A stretch of DNA of 64,000 nucleotides from Microplitis mediator (taxonomy: Eukaryota > Arthropoda > Insecta > Hymenoptera > Braconidae): contig NC_079972.1 of NCBI RefSeq assembly GCF_029852145.1, positions 6,397,795 through 6,461,794 on the forward strand, given 5' to 3'. The position numbers were made by a program, and so were the translations under genes. Every line of letters starts with the position of its first letter. Positions within the stretch are counted from its first letter, which is position 1. Under the pieces are notes generated by a model. That model saw nothing but the letters and a program-made list of their open reading frames with translations. It was not told the DNA's origin and searched no databases. Below are positions 22,636 to 36,800 of the stretch, one piece after another.

Positions 22636-23349
22636 GTATGTTAATGTATTGAGTTAATTCAGAGATCTTAAAAGATTATTTTCTCACAAAAAGTTATTGT
22701 ATTGTTGCACCAATACTACATTAAAAAGTTTCTAATTTATTTTCTTAGAATCTAATTATTTCTAATTGTGGCAGTCGGCCTATGACCTGTATTCTCCTTG
22801 TTTATGACAGATTTCCACTTACGATGCGTACGAATTCACTCACACATGTGAATGGTACTATAGATTCGGTATGTAATTTTTATAAAATTAAATTTTGGAA
22901 TCCAAGTTTGTGTAAGTTTTTTATAAGTTATGATAAAAATGTCCTGAAACGTGAAATTGAGAAATTAAATTTTTAATGACCTTGAACTGTCAATGTCGTA
23001 TTTATTTTACAAAGGATATTACAAATTAATAAAAACATTTATCAGAAAAACGGCAACATACTCGTAATTTTACAGATATGTAGAATATTTAACAAATAAC
23101 TCACAGTAATTATAAATTGTCTGCTAAGCGTAATATCGAATAAATTTCAGCGTGAAATTCATCATCTAGTTATTTTTTATTTTGACAGATGTAAACATCA
23201 GGTCTGTACTCTATTTGGGGCGCATGAAGGGCGCTTAAATATAGTCGCGGGAAAAATTAAATTTGAAATAATATTTATTTTTTTCAGAAATAATATATAG
23301 AATAATGTATGCCTGTATATGAAGTATATATATATATATATATATATTA
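22636..23349. other. Unassigned AT-rich DNA
   Basis: No supported gene. One short patch near 23205-23255 is GC-richer (TTGGGGCGCATGAAGGGCG). It ends in a TA run at 23331-23347. Confidence 0.3.
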
Positions 23350-23897
23350 TAACGCAAAAACTATACGCTAATTTTTGCGCTACAACTTCGTTCTCTGCCT
23401 TTAGCCTCCAGTCTCAATACTAATAGGGCGCCAGGTAATTTTTATCACTGGAATCACCAAACCAGTAAATTACGAAAATTTTGATAATTTTTGATCTGTG
23501 GAGTTATTTCCTAAACCACGCATAAATAAACTGGATAATTTTTGATCTGTGGAATTATCACCAAAACCATGCAGAAGTAAAATTCAAAACTAAAACTAAA
23601 ATGTTCAAAACTTACAAGCAAAACAAGACAGAGACTGGAACACTAAGAACAGAGTTACGGTATGCCGTGGTGTCGCTCAGTGTGTAGGTTTATGGAGAGA
23701 GGGAGTGGTCCGGGTTAAATCATCCCAAACTCGTGTAAATTATTAGCGGATTTGCAATTTTTATTTAACAATAAATAAAATACTAGAATATAATACAAAT
23801 AATCTTACTCGCTATAACAAAATACTGAATCCGAAAAATACAACAATTAGGTAAATCCGGACGAAAAAATTAATGCAACGGGGCCGTTAAGCCCACC

Positions 23898-24610
23898 TCC
23901 GTTTGACTCCTCCCATCTCAGGAAATAGCGAGACTCTGGTCGAAGTGGAGCTTGGAATGGATCCCCCAAGGTACCAGACTTCAGCTCTGGTGAACTGCTT
24001 GCATAGGAGTGGTGGGGGGCAAGTTCTTCCCCAACCCATAAGGGCTACCTCCACTTAGGAATATAATCACCAAGATTTCAGACACGCCATTATAAACACT
24101 TGCCCTCATCCATCACCTAGTGATCTCTAATCTGCGAGCTTTTTGTGGCCGCCATGATGTTTTAAGGCACGAAATGGCGGGGGTTGCCCACTCGCCAGGT
24201 AAATCCGGACGAATTAATTAATGTAACGGGACCTAAGTCCACCTCCTCCACGGAAGCCGATACCTCGTCCTTCTGGGCATACTCGCGTTGCGTGTGGTCC
24301 CTATTTTTATAATCAACACCACCATATATTATAAAACCGAAATATGAACATAAGCCCACATTAGCTTACCCATTAGGCATGCATTGCATGTGGGTGCCTC
24401 ACCAACAACCACCACGAGACCGACCTCATTTGGACCCAAACACTCCTCCCATCTCAGGAAATAGAGAGACTCTGGTCGAAGTGGGGCTTGGAATGGATCC
24501 CCCATGGTACCAGACTTCAGCTCTGGTGAACTGCTTGCATAGATTAGTGGTGGGACGCAAGTTCTCCCCATACCCTATGTAAAGGGCCACTCCACTTGTT
24601 TCTTTCGGGT
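23898..24610. repeat. Direct duplication of a GC-rich ~165-bp block
   Basis: CTCCTCCCATCTCAGGAAAT, GGTACCAGACTTCAGCTCTG and GTGAACTGCTTGCATAG occur at 23907-24018 and again at 24444-24544, about 540 bp apart. The preceding GTAAATCCGGACGAA...CACCTCC is also duplicated (23850, 24199). The copies differ by small indels, so this is an old tandem duplication. Confidence 0.75.
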
Positions 24611-24788
24611 TCCCAACAAGCAATATAACGGTGGGCCCCGGCTACTTCGTGTCCAGTAGCCACGAACCACAGTTAATAAATATCTCCCGAATTTAATTAT
24701 TAATTAATTTAATCATAGATTTAGGTGGATTACTACTGGTTCTGAGTCGGGAAACTTGATATTCTCAGAGGTGAGTCGGCTCGTCCTG

Positions 24789-25071
24789 CACAGTAAAAAA
24801 TATTGTGTATTTGTGTCGAAAACGGTTTGTGTTAAACTAACACAAAGTTTGTGTCACTTTTTGTAACATAAAAAATGTGTTATACACTCTTTATTAATAC
24901 ATTTGTGTGTTACTATGGAATTCTTTGCGCCCTCTTGTGGCGATATTTCAACATAATCTTTGTGTTAAAAAGGGGTTACACAAAGTTTGTGTCGAAATTT
25001 CAACACAAATTTTGTGTCAACCGTTTTTAACACACAAACTGTGTTGATTTTACACAATATTTTTTACTGTG
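24789..25071. mobile_element. CACAG-ended element, 283 bp
   Basis: Ends CACAGTAAAAAATATTGTGT and its reverse complement; TG flanks both sides (24787-24788, 25072-25073). The interior is a run of TTTGTGTTAAAA-like units in both orientations, matching the terminal repeat. Non-coding. Confidence 0.85.
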
Positions 25072-25281
25072 TGAGCGGGACACGCGGCTGAAATTCAACT
25101 TAAAATCTATAGGACTCTGGTGATAATTGATATTTAATACTCAAATAAATGTAAATTATATGTTTTATTTAACCAAATCCCTTGTACAATATTCCCCTTA
25201 ACTCTATATATGTGTATAGTTATGACAAGTAACTTGAGGAAATTTATTGAGTGATATGCGCGGGAATAAATATCGTGGCAA

Positions 25282-26217
25282 ATGAGCAAAATTGGCGGAA
25301 AATTTATCGCGTTGAAGAGAGATGATTTATATGCAAAATATTATAGAATATATATAAGTGGCGACCAAATATCGGGACTTACTGCAGGTATCGGTCGACG
25401 GTCCATCCTCCGGGCCTCCAGTGGTGATGTCCTTGAGGTTGACAAAATCCAGGCACGACGGCGCAACGAATGGTTGGAGATGGATATCCAAGACACTGCA
25501 GCACTTAGTTTACTTAACCACACAGCAAAAGAAACCACTCAAAATTCACTGGATTAAATTTTTGGAATATACTTAAAGAATTTGTTTTGCAAAGTAACGC
25601 AAGAAAAAAAACGACCGATCGGTGGGCGCACTAGAGCTCCAGTGTCGTCTTCTGATTGATTCCTCTTGGGTCACAGCAATTATCCGCTTGTTTCGTTCGT
25701 CCCCTCTAAGATTTTCTACTTTCCCCAAGCCATGTAGCACACTAATTAGTCAAGCCAAATTAAAGTTGGGCGGCTTGGGGGGAGTAAATCCAGACGGCAA
25801 CTTGGCATCTAAATAATGCGCGTCAAAACCTTGTAACTAAATTAATTAAAAATAATTAATTAAAATAATTAAATAACTGCAGCCAGCCGATACTCAAATA
25901 GTACTCGGTGAACGAGAACAATAATCTTAAATTCATTACTCTAGCATATTTTCTTTAGCAAAATCGTACGACAAACGTACCTGGATCTCATTTTGACGTT
26001 AATTAGGCAATAATTAACTTACTGACTAACATATTCCTTATAATTATTTCATAAAAATAATATTAACAATAGATCGCGAACATGACTCTAAACTGTAACT
26101 ACTTTCTCATAATTTTTCACAGATCGTACATCTGTTCTTGAACTAAAACCGTAGCATAATACCTCAAGATTCTAACTCGAACTCGACTAATTATTTATAA
26201 TAATTATCTCATACCTG
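25282..26217. other. Unassigned DNA inside the LTR-like region
   Basis: GC content rises between 25360 and 25790. Overlapping short frames exist on both strands, but none resembles a protein I know. The rest is AT-rich with nothing recognisable. Confidence 0.25.
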
Positions 26218-26674
26218 CACGGAAAAAAAAAAATTCGTTCTCATAACAAAAGACGGGATAACGAAAAATTTTGTTATACTGACAAACATGATTAGCTTAC
26301 GGTAACAAATCAATTTTTTATAATAACAAATGAAATTGTGTCGTAATTAAGAAGCCTATTTGTTATGAGTACAAATGATATCAATATCATCGTATTTCAA
26401 AGCAAGCATTTGTTGCTCTAAGTAATTTTAGCTTGTGGGGACAAAAATTTTGTTAGTGCTACAAACTCATTTTGTTATTTTAACAAATCACTTTTTTTAC
26501 TGCAACACAACAGTTTTGCTGCAGTTACAAACCATTGCTAGGCGCCACAAACGATTTGCTAGAGTTACAAAAACATTGTAGTCATAACGAATGCTTCATT
26601 ATCCGTATATTAACGCAGAAATTTGTTACTGTAAGTTATCTTATCTTGCGGTTACAAAAAATTTTTTTTCCGTG
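26218..26674. mobile_element. CACGG-ended element, 457 bp
   Basis: It starts CACGGAAAAAAAAAAATTCG, ends AAATTTTTTTTCCGTG, and TG flanks both sides (26216-26217, 26675-26676). The interior is an array of GTTACAAAT/ATAACAAAT-like units in both orientations. Non-coding. Confidence 0.85.
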
Positions 26675-27605
26675 TGATTACTGATGGATAAAATATCAAG
26701 TAACGTCTCACACTGTTTAACATAATACTTCTGTAACGATAATTCCAACGTATAGCTTTTTGAAGCATCACTCCTGAACACGTCTGCTCGCTTCGAGCGA
26801 CCAGAGTCGAATCCCTGTACTGTACTCCCCAAACTAAAAACATCATCGCCATTTATGCCGGCTCTCTATACTTTACTCCATAACTCCAACTCGATATTGA
26901 GCATGGATATCCCAATGTGTGCGCTCTCCTGGACTTGGCTTCGGTGAGATCGCAGACTAAATTCTAAAATTTAAGTGACCAACGGTTACCCTCAGCAGCA
27001 CACTGGTCAAAGCTGTCCACTGTGGCCTACCAACAAAACCCAAAACTCCGAAAATGACCCGAAATAGCGGCTTCCACAACGATAGTGGTCACTAAACCAT
27101 CGCTGAGTCCTGCCAATCATAATAGCAAAAACTGATCTCATACACCTAGTCCATAGTCCTTATTTTGGAGCGCTAGCATTTCAGCTAGACCTCTGCACTC
27201 CACATGGAAGTCTCATAGGGTCAGGCAAGCATTCTGACATCAGATATAACCGGGTGGCAATTACTTGAGCCCCATTCCACGGTTGCTCCGACTTTTCCAC
27301 ATACTCAATACACCAAAAACTGTAAATTCCAAAACTCAAACTTTATCTTTTACCAAACTCTAATCTCAACCCATATCCCATAATAAATTTTCTGTAGCCA
27401 AACGTTACTCCATATTTTATTCTTAAACTATAACTCAATCACCAAAAAAAAACTGTATAAAAATTGTAATTTACTGTAGCTAAACTCTAAATCTTGAGTT
27501 ACCATGCTCGGTTATGCCCCAAAATCAGTTGGTGCTTGTGACGTCAACTTAATCCAAGCCTCGTCCAAAAAAATAACGTCACAATATATATATATATATA
27601 TATAT

Positions 27606-29291
27606 TAGGGTGGTCCTTATTTTGGACATTTTCGAATTTTTATGCTCCCAGAAGCTTATGTGGTTCGAAATAAATAAAAAAAAATATCCTCAAAGTTTCA
27701 GGTCTCTATCTCAATTTTAACCCGTGCCGCACAGCGATGTAAGTTTCCCATTTAAATAACACGGGGTTTTTGGCATTGAACAATTAATTTTTTATTCCGG
27801 CTAAAGTAATTGTTTGAAAAATTTTAAACTCTGTAGACTTTATCCTTATAATAGCAGCTGCTCCTCAGAATTTTTACAGATTTTCAGCTACTATAATTTT
27901 GGGGGCACAGCATGATGAAAAAAAAAAAAAATTATTTTTTTTATTTTTAGTTAAAATTTTTTTCAAATAACATATGAAATCACTCTGCATCCTTACAAGA
28001 AGTTCTTACTTTTTTTCATTTTTGCACCTAAGTGGGTGAACGGTATATCTTTGTTGCACTGATACAGTATAATCAGGAACTTTGCATTAGTGTGCAGTAA
28101 AGTGTTCCTTAAAAGGATTTTTTGAATTTAATACGATCACCTTACAAACGGTTTCAATTACGAAAGAAAAAAAATTGCCTTCAAGTTTGAGCTCTTAATT
28201 CCAACGGGACCACGTGCCGCAAATTTCGTTTTCGTGATTTTTACAATTTATTTTATTTATTTATAAAAAAGATCGATTTTATTAATAATTTATTATAGTT
28301 ATAAAACTGTAAATAAATAATTATTTCGATATTATAATACACACAACTATCAACCTTTTGTTTATTATTTATTGCTTAAAACAAATAATAAACTTAACGG
28401 TGACCAACTTATTTAAGCAAATATTGATAGAAATTTAATTTATTGATAATATTTATTAAATGTTAAACTAAGGCGTAATATGATTAGTGGCATAGATATA
28501 CCGATCTCAGATGTCAATTGAATGCATAATGTATTTTTGAAAAAGACACAAAGTCATATAGCATAAACAAAAATATTTCTTGAAAAAATCACAAAAAATA
28601 TTTTGCGGTAACTCTTCTCGATAAAATTAAGAGCTTTAACTTTAAGGGAATTTTTTTTGTTGTAATTGAAACCATTTTGAGAGGTGATCGTAATAAATTA
28701 AAAAAATCATCCCTTTGAGGGTCACTCTACTGCACATTCATGAACTATTGCCTAATCTAGTGAAGTGCGCTTTAATTTTTTGCAAACATTCGTTTGTTCA
28801 TAAGAAAAACTCGTCCAAAGCTCCCGATTACTGTATTAGTGCAACAAAGATATGCCGTTCACCCACTTGGGTGCGAGAGTGAAAAAAGTAAGAACTTCTG
28901 ATAAGGATGCAGAGTGGTTTCATATGTTATTTGAAAAAAATTTTAGCTAAAAATAAAAAAAAAAAATTTTTTTTTTTTTTATCGTGCGGTACCCCGAAAA
29001 TTATAGTAGCTGAAAATCTGTAAAAATTCTGAGGTGTAGCTGCTAATATAAGGATAAAGTCTACAGAGTTTCAAATTTTTCGAACACTTCCGTCAGCCGG
29101 AATAAAAAATTTATCGTTCAATGCCAAAAACCCCGTGTTATTTAAATGGGAAACTTACATCGCTGTGCGGCACAGGTTAAAATTGAGATAGAGATCTGAA
29201 ACTTTGAGGAAATTTTTTTTTATTTATTTCGAACCACATAAGCCTCTGGGAGCATAAAAATTCGAAAACGTTTAAAATAAGGACCACCCTA
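27606..29291. mobile_element. TAGGGTG-ended palindromic element, 1.69 kb
   Basis: Ends TAGGGTGGTCCTTATTTTGG and its mirror. The arms (about 580 bp each) carry the TTTCCCATTTAAATAACACG box at 27748 and 29132, and CACCTAAGTGGGTGAACGG at 28026, mirrored near 28855. The centre (about 28230-28640) is AT-rich with no ORF. TA tracts lie on both sides. Confidence 0.85.
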
Positions 29292-29307
29292 ATATATATA
29301 TATATAT

Positions 29308-29994
29308 TAGGGTGTTTCAAAAAAAAAAAATTTTTTTTTTTTTCAATTGTGTTGTAATGTTGAAAGTACATGTAAAAACAAAAATTTTGGCACCTATTAG
29401 AGCTCGTAATATTAATATTAAGGTTTCCTTCAATTTATTTGTAATTTTCCCATTTAAATAACACGGAAAAAATTTTTTTTTATTTTCGAATTTTAATTAC
29501 TTCGGAATGGCTTGTTTACGCGACATCCCAGAGAGAGGGTTTATAGGAAATTTCACGCTCTACAAAAAACGTCTGAAGGTCAAAGTTCCTCAAATCAACC
29601 GTTCAAAGATATCTGCGATCAAAAATAATACTAATAAAAAATTTCAAATATTTTCCAATAAAACTGCAAAAAAAAAAATCATACTCTATATTTAGATTAT
29701 ATTTTTTTTGTAAAATCACTTGAATTCTGTTAATCTGAGATTTTGAACTTTATTTTTGCTTATTTACTCCATACGTAACTCACAAAAAGCACAAATACAT
29801 AAACATAAAGGTTAAAAATATCAAATAAATGATTTTTGGGCTTCTTTAATAACAAATTTATTTTATTTTCTCTACTAAATACTAATAAATTTTATCGAAC
29901 AATCAATTCTTTATAACAAAAATCTATATTTAACAAGTCATAAAATTTTTTCTAATTTGAAAATATTACAGTTTTATAAAATTACTAGCCGTTA
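29308..29994. mobile_element. TAGGGTG-ended element, left end only, and AT-rich tail
   Basis: It starts TAGGGTGTTTCAAAAAAAA and has the TTTCCCATTTAAATAACACG box at 29447. No right end is found before the foldback element at 29997. The later part (29700-29994) is AT-rich and unassigned. Confidence 0.6.
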
Positions 29995-30198
29995 TACCCT
30001 GGTGGACGACTACGACGTCGCACTGCGCGTCACTGCGACGTCGCACTATATATATCAGAAAAATAGCTTAGTCGTCTCATATCATACAACAATAGAGTAA
30101 ATTAATGATAACAGAATTGAAAAAAATTCAGAAATTTTAAAAACTAATAAAAAATACATTCAAAATATGGCGGTTCCAACTTCCCGCGTCTATCCAAA

Positions 30199-31990
30199 GT
30201 CGTACGACTTAGAAAGCGACTTAGAATTTTTAATGATAACGTGTAATGGAACAATTAATAATTTAACTTTTAGTAATTAAAATTCGATTCTATGAGTCAG
30301 ATTAAACTATTAACGTCGATCCGAAGTCGTACGACTCAGAATGCGACATGAAATTTTTCATTCCCCATATATAATAAGATTATTCGTAATAAATGACATA
30401 GTCATTTTAATTTGACATTATCCGCGAAACATAAATACAATCGAATTACCAAAATGCATAGATAAAATGGACCATCCCACCATCCCTGTCATGACAGAAC
30501 TATTGATGTCGACCCAAAGTCGTACGATTGGGAAAGCGACAAGGAATTTTTTACTGCCCATATAGAACGAAATTATTATTTATAGATTTTATGCTAATTA
30601 CAATTCGATATTAATAATGAGTCATGAGTGTACTGAGATCCAAAAAGCCATAAACAGAAATGACCACCATATCATGTTTGTCTTGACAGAAGTATCAAAG
30701 TCGATCCAAAGTCGTGCGACTGTGAAAGCGACACGGTATTTATTATTTCATATATACAATTAGATTGTTATTGATAAATTTTTAGCTAATTATAATTCGA
30801 TATTAATAATAAGACATAAGTGTACTGAGATCCAAAAAGCCATCAATGAAATTGACCACCATATCAAGTCTGTCTTGACAGAAGTATCAAAGTCGATCCA
30901 AAGTCGTGCGACTGAGATCGCGACACGGAATTTATTATTCCATATATACAATTAGATTATTATTAATAAATTTTATGCTAATTATAATTCGATATTAATA
31001 ATAAGACATGAGTGTACTGAGATCTAAAAGTCATGAACAGAAATGACCACCATATCATGTCTGTCTTGACAGAAGTATCAAAGTCGATCCAAAGTCGTGC
31101 GACTGTGAAAGCGACAAGGATTTTTTTATCCCCATATAGAAAAAGATTTTTATTCACAATTTTTTCGCTAATTATAATTTGATATAAATGATGAGACATA
31201 AGTGTACTCAGGTCCGAAAAGCTGTACATAAAATGACCCAACATATTATCCCTGTCTTGACAGAACTATTGAAGTCGTACGACTGGGAAAGCGACAAGGA
31301 ATTTTTTACTGCCCAGATAGAATTTGATTATTATTAGTCAATTTTAGGCTTATGATAGTTCGATATTAATAATGATACATGAATCTACTGAGATCGAAAA
31401 ACCAATGCATAAAATTGACCAACATATCATGCCTGTCTTGACAGAACTATTGATGTCTAGTGAAGTCGTTTCGAAGTCTTACGACTGGGAAAGCGACAAG
31501 GAATTTTTCACTGCCAATATAGTATTAGATTATTATTAGTAAATTCCATGCTACTTATAATTCGATAGTAATAATGAGACATAAGTATATTGAGATCCGA
31601 AAAGATAAAAATAAAATTGACCAACATATTAATCCCGTTTTGACAGAACGATTGAAGTCGATCCAAAGTCGTCTGATTGGGAAAGCGACAAGGAACTTTT
31701 TAATTACCACGTGTAATAAAATGATTTGATAATTTCGATTATTCTAATTATAATTTAATGTAATTAGTGAAATATTAGTGTACTGGAGATTTTAAATGAC
31801 ATAAATGCAATCGACCAACATGACGAAACTATTCACGTCTATTTTAAGTCGTATGACCGAGATATTGACGTAGAACTTTTTGATCACCACGTATAATAAC
31901 AACATTCGATAATTTTATTTATGCTAATTATACTTAAGTGTTAGTAGTGAGACATTAGTGAAGTGGTGTTCTGGAGAGCCAGAAGTAAAA
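30199..31990 (+). repeat. ~192-bp tandem array, left arm (GTCGTACGAC units)
   Basis: The palindromic box GTCGT(A/G)CGAC begins at 30199, 30327, 30519, 30711, 30903, 31094, 31274, 31476 (mutated), 31669 (mutated) and 31849. After the first interval the spacing is mostly 191-193 bp, with some of 180 or 202. Each unit also has GAAAGCGACA after the box, a CTAATTATAATTCGATATTA block, GTGTACTGAGATCC and CTTGACAGAA. Divergence between units grows towards the interior. Confidence 0.9.
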
Positions 31991-32693
31991 TTAACCAACA
32001 TCCCGATGAAAAAAGATTTTGTCTAATCATATATGATTATATATGTTCATATATATGATCATATATGATTGTATATAATCATATATGAAGTTATATATAA
32101 TCATGCATGATTATATATGGGGTCATATATAATTATATATAATTATATATGACCCCATACATAATTAGATCTGATCATATTTGGCTGTTATAAGCCCATA
32201 TATAAGTCTATATATGATCAGATCTGATTATATATGTCTATATATAATTAGATCTGATCAGATCTGATTATATATGAGACTATGTATAATTAGATATGAT
32301 CATACCTGGCTGTTATAACCCCATATATAATCATATATAAGTCTATATATGATCAGATCTATTTATATATAAGTCTATATTTAGTTAGATCTGATCATAC
32401 CTGGCTGTTATGACCCCATATATAATCATATACAAGTCTATGTATGATCAGGTCTGATCATATACGAGTCTATATATGATTAGATATGATCATACTTGGC
32501 TGTTACAACTCCATTTATAACCACATATAAGTCTATATATGATCAGATCTGATCATATATGAGTCTATATATAATTAGATATAATCATACCTAGCTGTTA
32601 TAACCCCATATATAATCATATATAAGTCTATACATGATTAGATCTGATCAGACATGGCTAATATAAATTCATGTATAGTCGTGCATAAGTTTA

Positions 32694-33136
32694 CCCAGAC
32701 AGCATTAAAGTCAGAATGACTGCTTTACGACGTATTTTTGAAGGAGTCTTCAAGAAGTCTTATAATGACTTCTTAAAGGTGTCATTTTTAAGAACTCTAA
32801 ATTAAAAGTTCTTGAAGACTTCATAAATAAGACGTCAGTTTTGTGACGTCTAAATGTATTCTTTTTTTAACTTTTTTGAAGTCAAAATGAAGTCAAAATT
32901 AGGAACTCCTTAAGACGTCATGGTAAGTTCATTCTGAAGTCTTATTTGCGGAGTCAGAAAAAAGAACTCTTTGAGAACTCTTTGAGAACTTTTAAAGATG
33001 TCTTACTGAGTTCGCTAGGTGGCGCATTCGACATCTTGAGAACTTCTTAAAGACTTCTTTAACGTGTTTTTAAGACGTCCAAATCATAAATAGGAACTCA
33101 TTCAGAACTCATCAAGACGTCATTTTGCTATCTGGG
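32694..33136. mobile_element. CCCAGA-ended element, 443 bp
   Basis: It starts CCCAGACAGCATTAAAGTC and ends GACGTCATTTTGCTATCTGGG; TA flanks both sides. The interior consists of AAGAACTTCTTAAAGACGTC-like units in both orientations. Non-coding. Confidence 0.85.
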
Positions 33137-33828
33137 TATATATAATTGGATCTGATCAGACATGACTGATATAAACTTATATGTAGTTATATATATGTCT
33201 ATGTATGATTAGATCTGACCAGACTTTATATATATGAAACCTATAAATATTTAATTATGTATATAGTTCCATTAAAATATATATATATATTAGAGTGGTC
33301 CAAAAAAAAAGTTTTTTGCCTATCATCTCAAAAGCTTCTCTAAGGTATAAAAAAAATTCCCTCTAAAGCGTAGCTTTGGAAAATTGATACCTCAATTTTT
33401 CATGAAGCTCAATGAATTTTTATTTTCCCGTTTAAATAACACGTAAAAAAATTTTTTTTATGTTTTTATCCGGTAAAACTACAAAAAAATTTTTTTTTTT
33501 AATTTTTCGTTAATTATTCTTGTAGGAAATTTAATTCTCTACAAAAAAGTACTGAAGTAGTTTTTTCGTAATCCTAATGGGTAAAAAGTTATTGAACTTC
33601 AAATACTCACAATAAAAGAAAATTTGAAGAAAGGTAGTTTCAAATCAACTTTTTGAGGGAATTGACAATTTTACTGGATAATTTATTTAATTTTTATGGA
33701 TTTGAAATAATTTTCAACTTTTTGAAAACTTTTTTGGTAACTTCATGTATTTATTTCAAAATTTATCAAAATTTAGATTATTTATAATATAATTTACACA
33801 TGTCTTTTGATGAAGTATTAACTGCGAA

Positions 33829-36800
33829 TTATGAATAATTTTTCTTATTACAATTCGGATATTCTCTTCTATGAGCAGCAACTACTTGTAACAGATATTG
33901 TTTTTGTTCTTCATCTTTGGTCCCACATTGGTTGTATTTTTCAATTAAAGCAACCGCACGCTCTGCCACATCGTTGACTACTTTTAGTTCTTTGAAGAAT
34001 TTCAAACAATCAATATAGTTTTTATTTGTATTCCATAACATAGGATCCATGTTAAGAAAATCGTATGGCAAGTTAAATGAATCAAATAAAACTGTTGATT
34101 TTTTGGTAATAAATTCACTCATATCTAGGGCACAAATATTCTCAGATATTTGTACTCTGATCCGTTTAGCATCTAAAACACTTTCATTATGTTTAAATGA
34201 GTTAATCATTTTTAATTTAATCTCTCGAGGTATTGAGTCGTCGAAAAAAGATAGTGGGGCAAGAGATTCTGACAAGTACCACCCGTGTCTTAAAAATGTA
34301 TCCATAGCTGCACTCGAAATTTTTCTGTTGATATCTTTGTACTTGATGATGTCTTTCAAAAACTGTAAATCCTGATTTGGAGCTTTAATGGCATTAGGGC
34401 ATTGACACCACGCTTTTACATAAATTGTAACGATAAATAGACATATGTCTCGGAGCTGAGGTATTTCTTTGGCATTTACTTTAAATTGCTTCTTAAGAGA
34501 GTGTACCAGGTGATTTTCAAATGAACCGTTTTCACAGGTAAAGACCCAAATTATTAAATAAAATATGTCATTCGATGCGTAAACTTATTATTTATCGAAT
34601 GAAATTTTTTTCGTTCGGATATTGCAGTTTATATCTGAGAACGGCTCATTTGAAATTTCCACTAGCTAATGTAAGTGCAACAAGGACAGTTCCGTTCGTT
34701 CACATGTGTGTGAGAAAGAGAATAGATGGTATATACTCTTAAACATAAAAATTTTCAGACAATAAATAGCTTTCGATAACCATCTTGCATGGTGCATCGC
34801 TCCAGGTCGTTTGAATCCAAAGTGACTTGATGGAGTTCCTCCCAAAAAAATATAAGTTAAGTCCAACAGTTCTTTGTAGTCAGCTCGCGGCTGATATTCC
34901 TGTAGCAGTTAAAATAATAAAAATTATTAATATAAAAAGAAAATTAATAATTATAGACAAAATGAGAATATTACTTTGATTTGACTTGAAATAAATTGTA
35001 GAATTTCGTCTTTCATGTCTCTGGTTTTTATCTCAACTTCAGAATCTTCAATTCCAGTCTCAAATTCTTCTTTATTTATATTTTCCCAATTATTTTTGAA
35101 GCGATTGAATATTGCAACATTAGGACCACTTGTAACCGGCCAACACGTTTCTGCGACACTTCTAAGCACCAACTCGTATATATGATGTCTACAACCCAAA
35201 TGAAGAAGATTTCTGTTCAACTCACGTTCAAGCTGAATGCATGTTCCATTATTCAAGCCTACGAAAATTATTTTAAATTAGCACATAAATAAATCATTCC
35301 AAGTGAGTACTTTTTCTTACCCGTATTAACAGCAGCAGTATCAAAACATAAAGCCTTGATTTTGTTTTTAATCTTCCATTCATCTAATAATTTAATTATG
35401 GCATCGGTTTGATTTTTACTGTCTCCAGTAACTAATTTGGGAACGCCCAAAATATGTTCAAAATCTAGTCCTGTTGCTATTACCGGCAATCTCTCAACTT
35501 TTTTGACACTTTCTGAATCATCAAGAAGTTTTCCATCCCAATGCAATACTAAACATGATGGAAAGATAATTTTTTCTTTCAAATTTTCAGCAGTTGCTTG
35601 CCGTTGATGCATGCGATGTCGTCGTAGAGAACTTCTGCTAGTATTTATCTTATCCACATCCACGTCGAAGTTCTTAGCAACGGAATTCACTAGGTATGCA
35701 GCCATTCGATCGCTCGTTTGTGTGCGATCTAGGGTCGCAACTAGTTTCTGATCTATCACGTTTTTTTTCTTTTTTGGTCTAAGACGAGAAGGTAACTCAT
35801 TCTCAAAATTTGAAATTTCACGTTTGAGTTCACCTGAACTTGGAAAAGATTTACTGCCAGTTGATGTAGATAGGCCAGAAAAACTTCGAGTTAACTCTAA
35901 AAATTATTGCAAAAATTATTCTAGATAAAAATTCAAACCAATTAATTCAGTAAATTAAGCATTAATATTAAATCAGATACCTTCATCACTGTGTGTTTGT
36001 GAATTTGTTTCGAAGATAATAGGGCTTGATCTATGTGCACTACGTTCATTTGATAAAAATTCTTTTTGTGTTTCTGTGAGCTGGTTAAAAGACTTTTGGA
36101 GTGCTAAATCGAAAATTTGATCCAACTTTAAAGAAAATCGTTTTTCTTTCGACTTTTGGGTTTGTGTATTGCAAGACTTATTTTTTTTTAATAGAATCCA
36201 CTCGTTATGGAGTCTTACAATTTTTGAAATTGCATTACATGGTTTAATTACTGGTATACCAGTAAGACTCCAAATGTCATTAACCTCATTCAATACATCC
36301 CTCGCAGATTTGAATCACGGTGGAAACACCGTGGTCGTGTAAAAACCGTGGATCCACCGTGGTTACACGGTGGGTTTGTTCCATTTCACCACCGGGTGTA
36401 TCCACTGTGATTACGCGGTGTATCCACCGTGATTCCACGGTGGCTTGACCACTGTGTATACACGGTGTTTCCACTGTGATTACGCGGTGCATCCACCGTG
36501 ATTCCACGGTGGCTTTGGGAAATTTCACCGCCGTGATTCCACGGTGTATCCACCGCGTAATCACAGTGGAAACACCGTGTAAACACGGTGGTCAAGCCAC
36601 CGTGTAATCACGGTGGATACACCGCGTAATTACAGTGGTAAAATGGAACAAACCCACCGTGTTTTCACCGTGATTCAAATCTGCGAGGGATTTCGTGCGC
36701 TTTCACGAACAGATTGTTTGAGGAAATTCAAATTATAAAAAAAAACACTTAATACTTGTCGCTGAGATGGCAATTTTCGTTTGTTCAATGCACTGCTTTG

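Larger units (their letters stand above)
23350..27584 (-). mobile_element. Unclassified LTR-like region with two nested MITEs
   Basis: Bounded by TA runs. On the minus strand it would start TGTGACGTTATTTTTTTGG and end TTTTTGCGTTATA, a TGTGACG/CGTTATA pair resembling LTR ends. A TGGCGCC motif near the minus-strand 3' end parallels the one in 1253-2348. A roughly 165-bp block occurs twice (23898-24065, 24440-24610), as does GATAATTTTTGATCTGTGGA (23481, 23534). No retrotransposon protein is recognisable. The class is unproven. Confidence 0.35.

Noticed and set aside
25282..25557. 91-residue frame and overlapping minus-strand frame
   Set aside because: Both strands are open over the same GC-richer stretch, there is no recognisable domain, and the frame lies within an LTR-like repeat.
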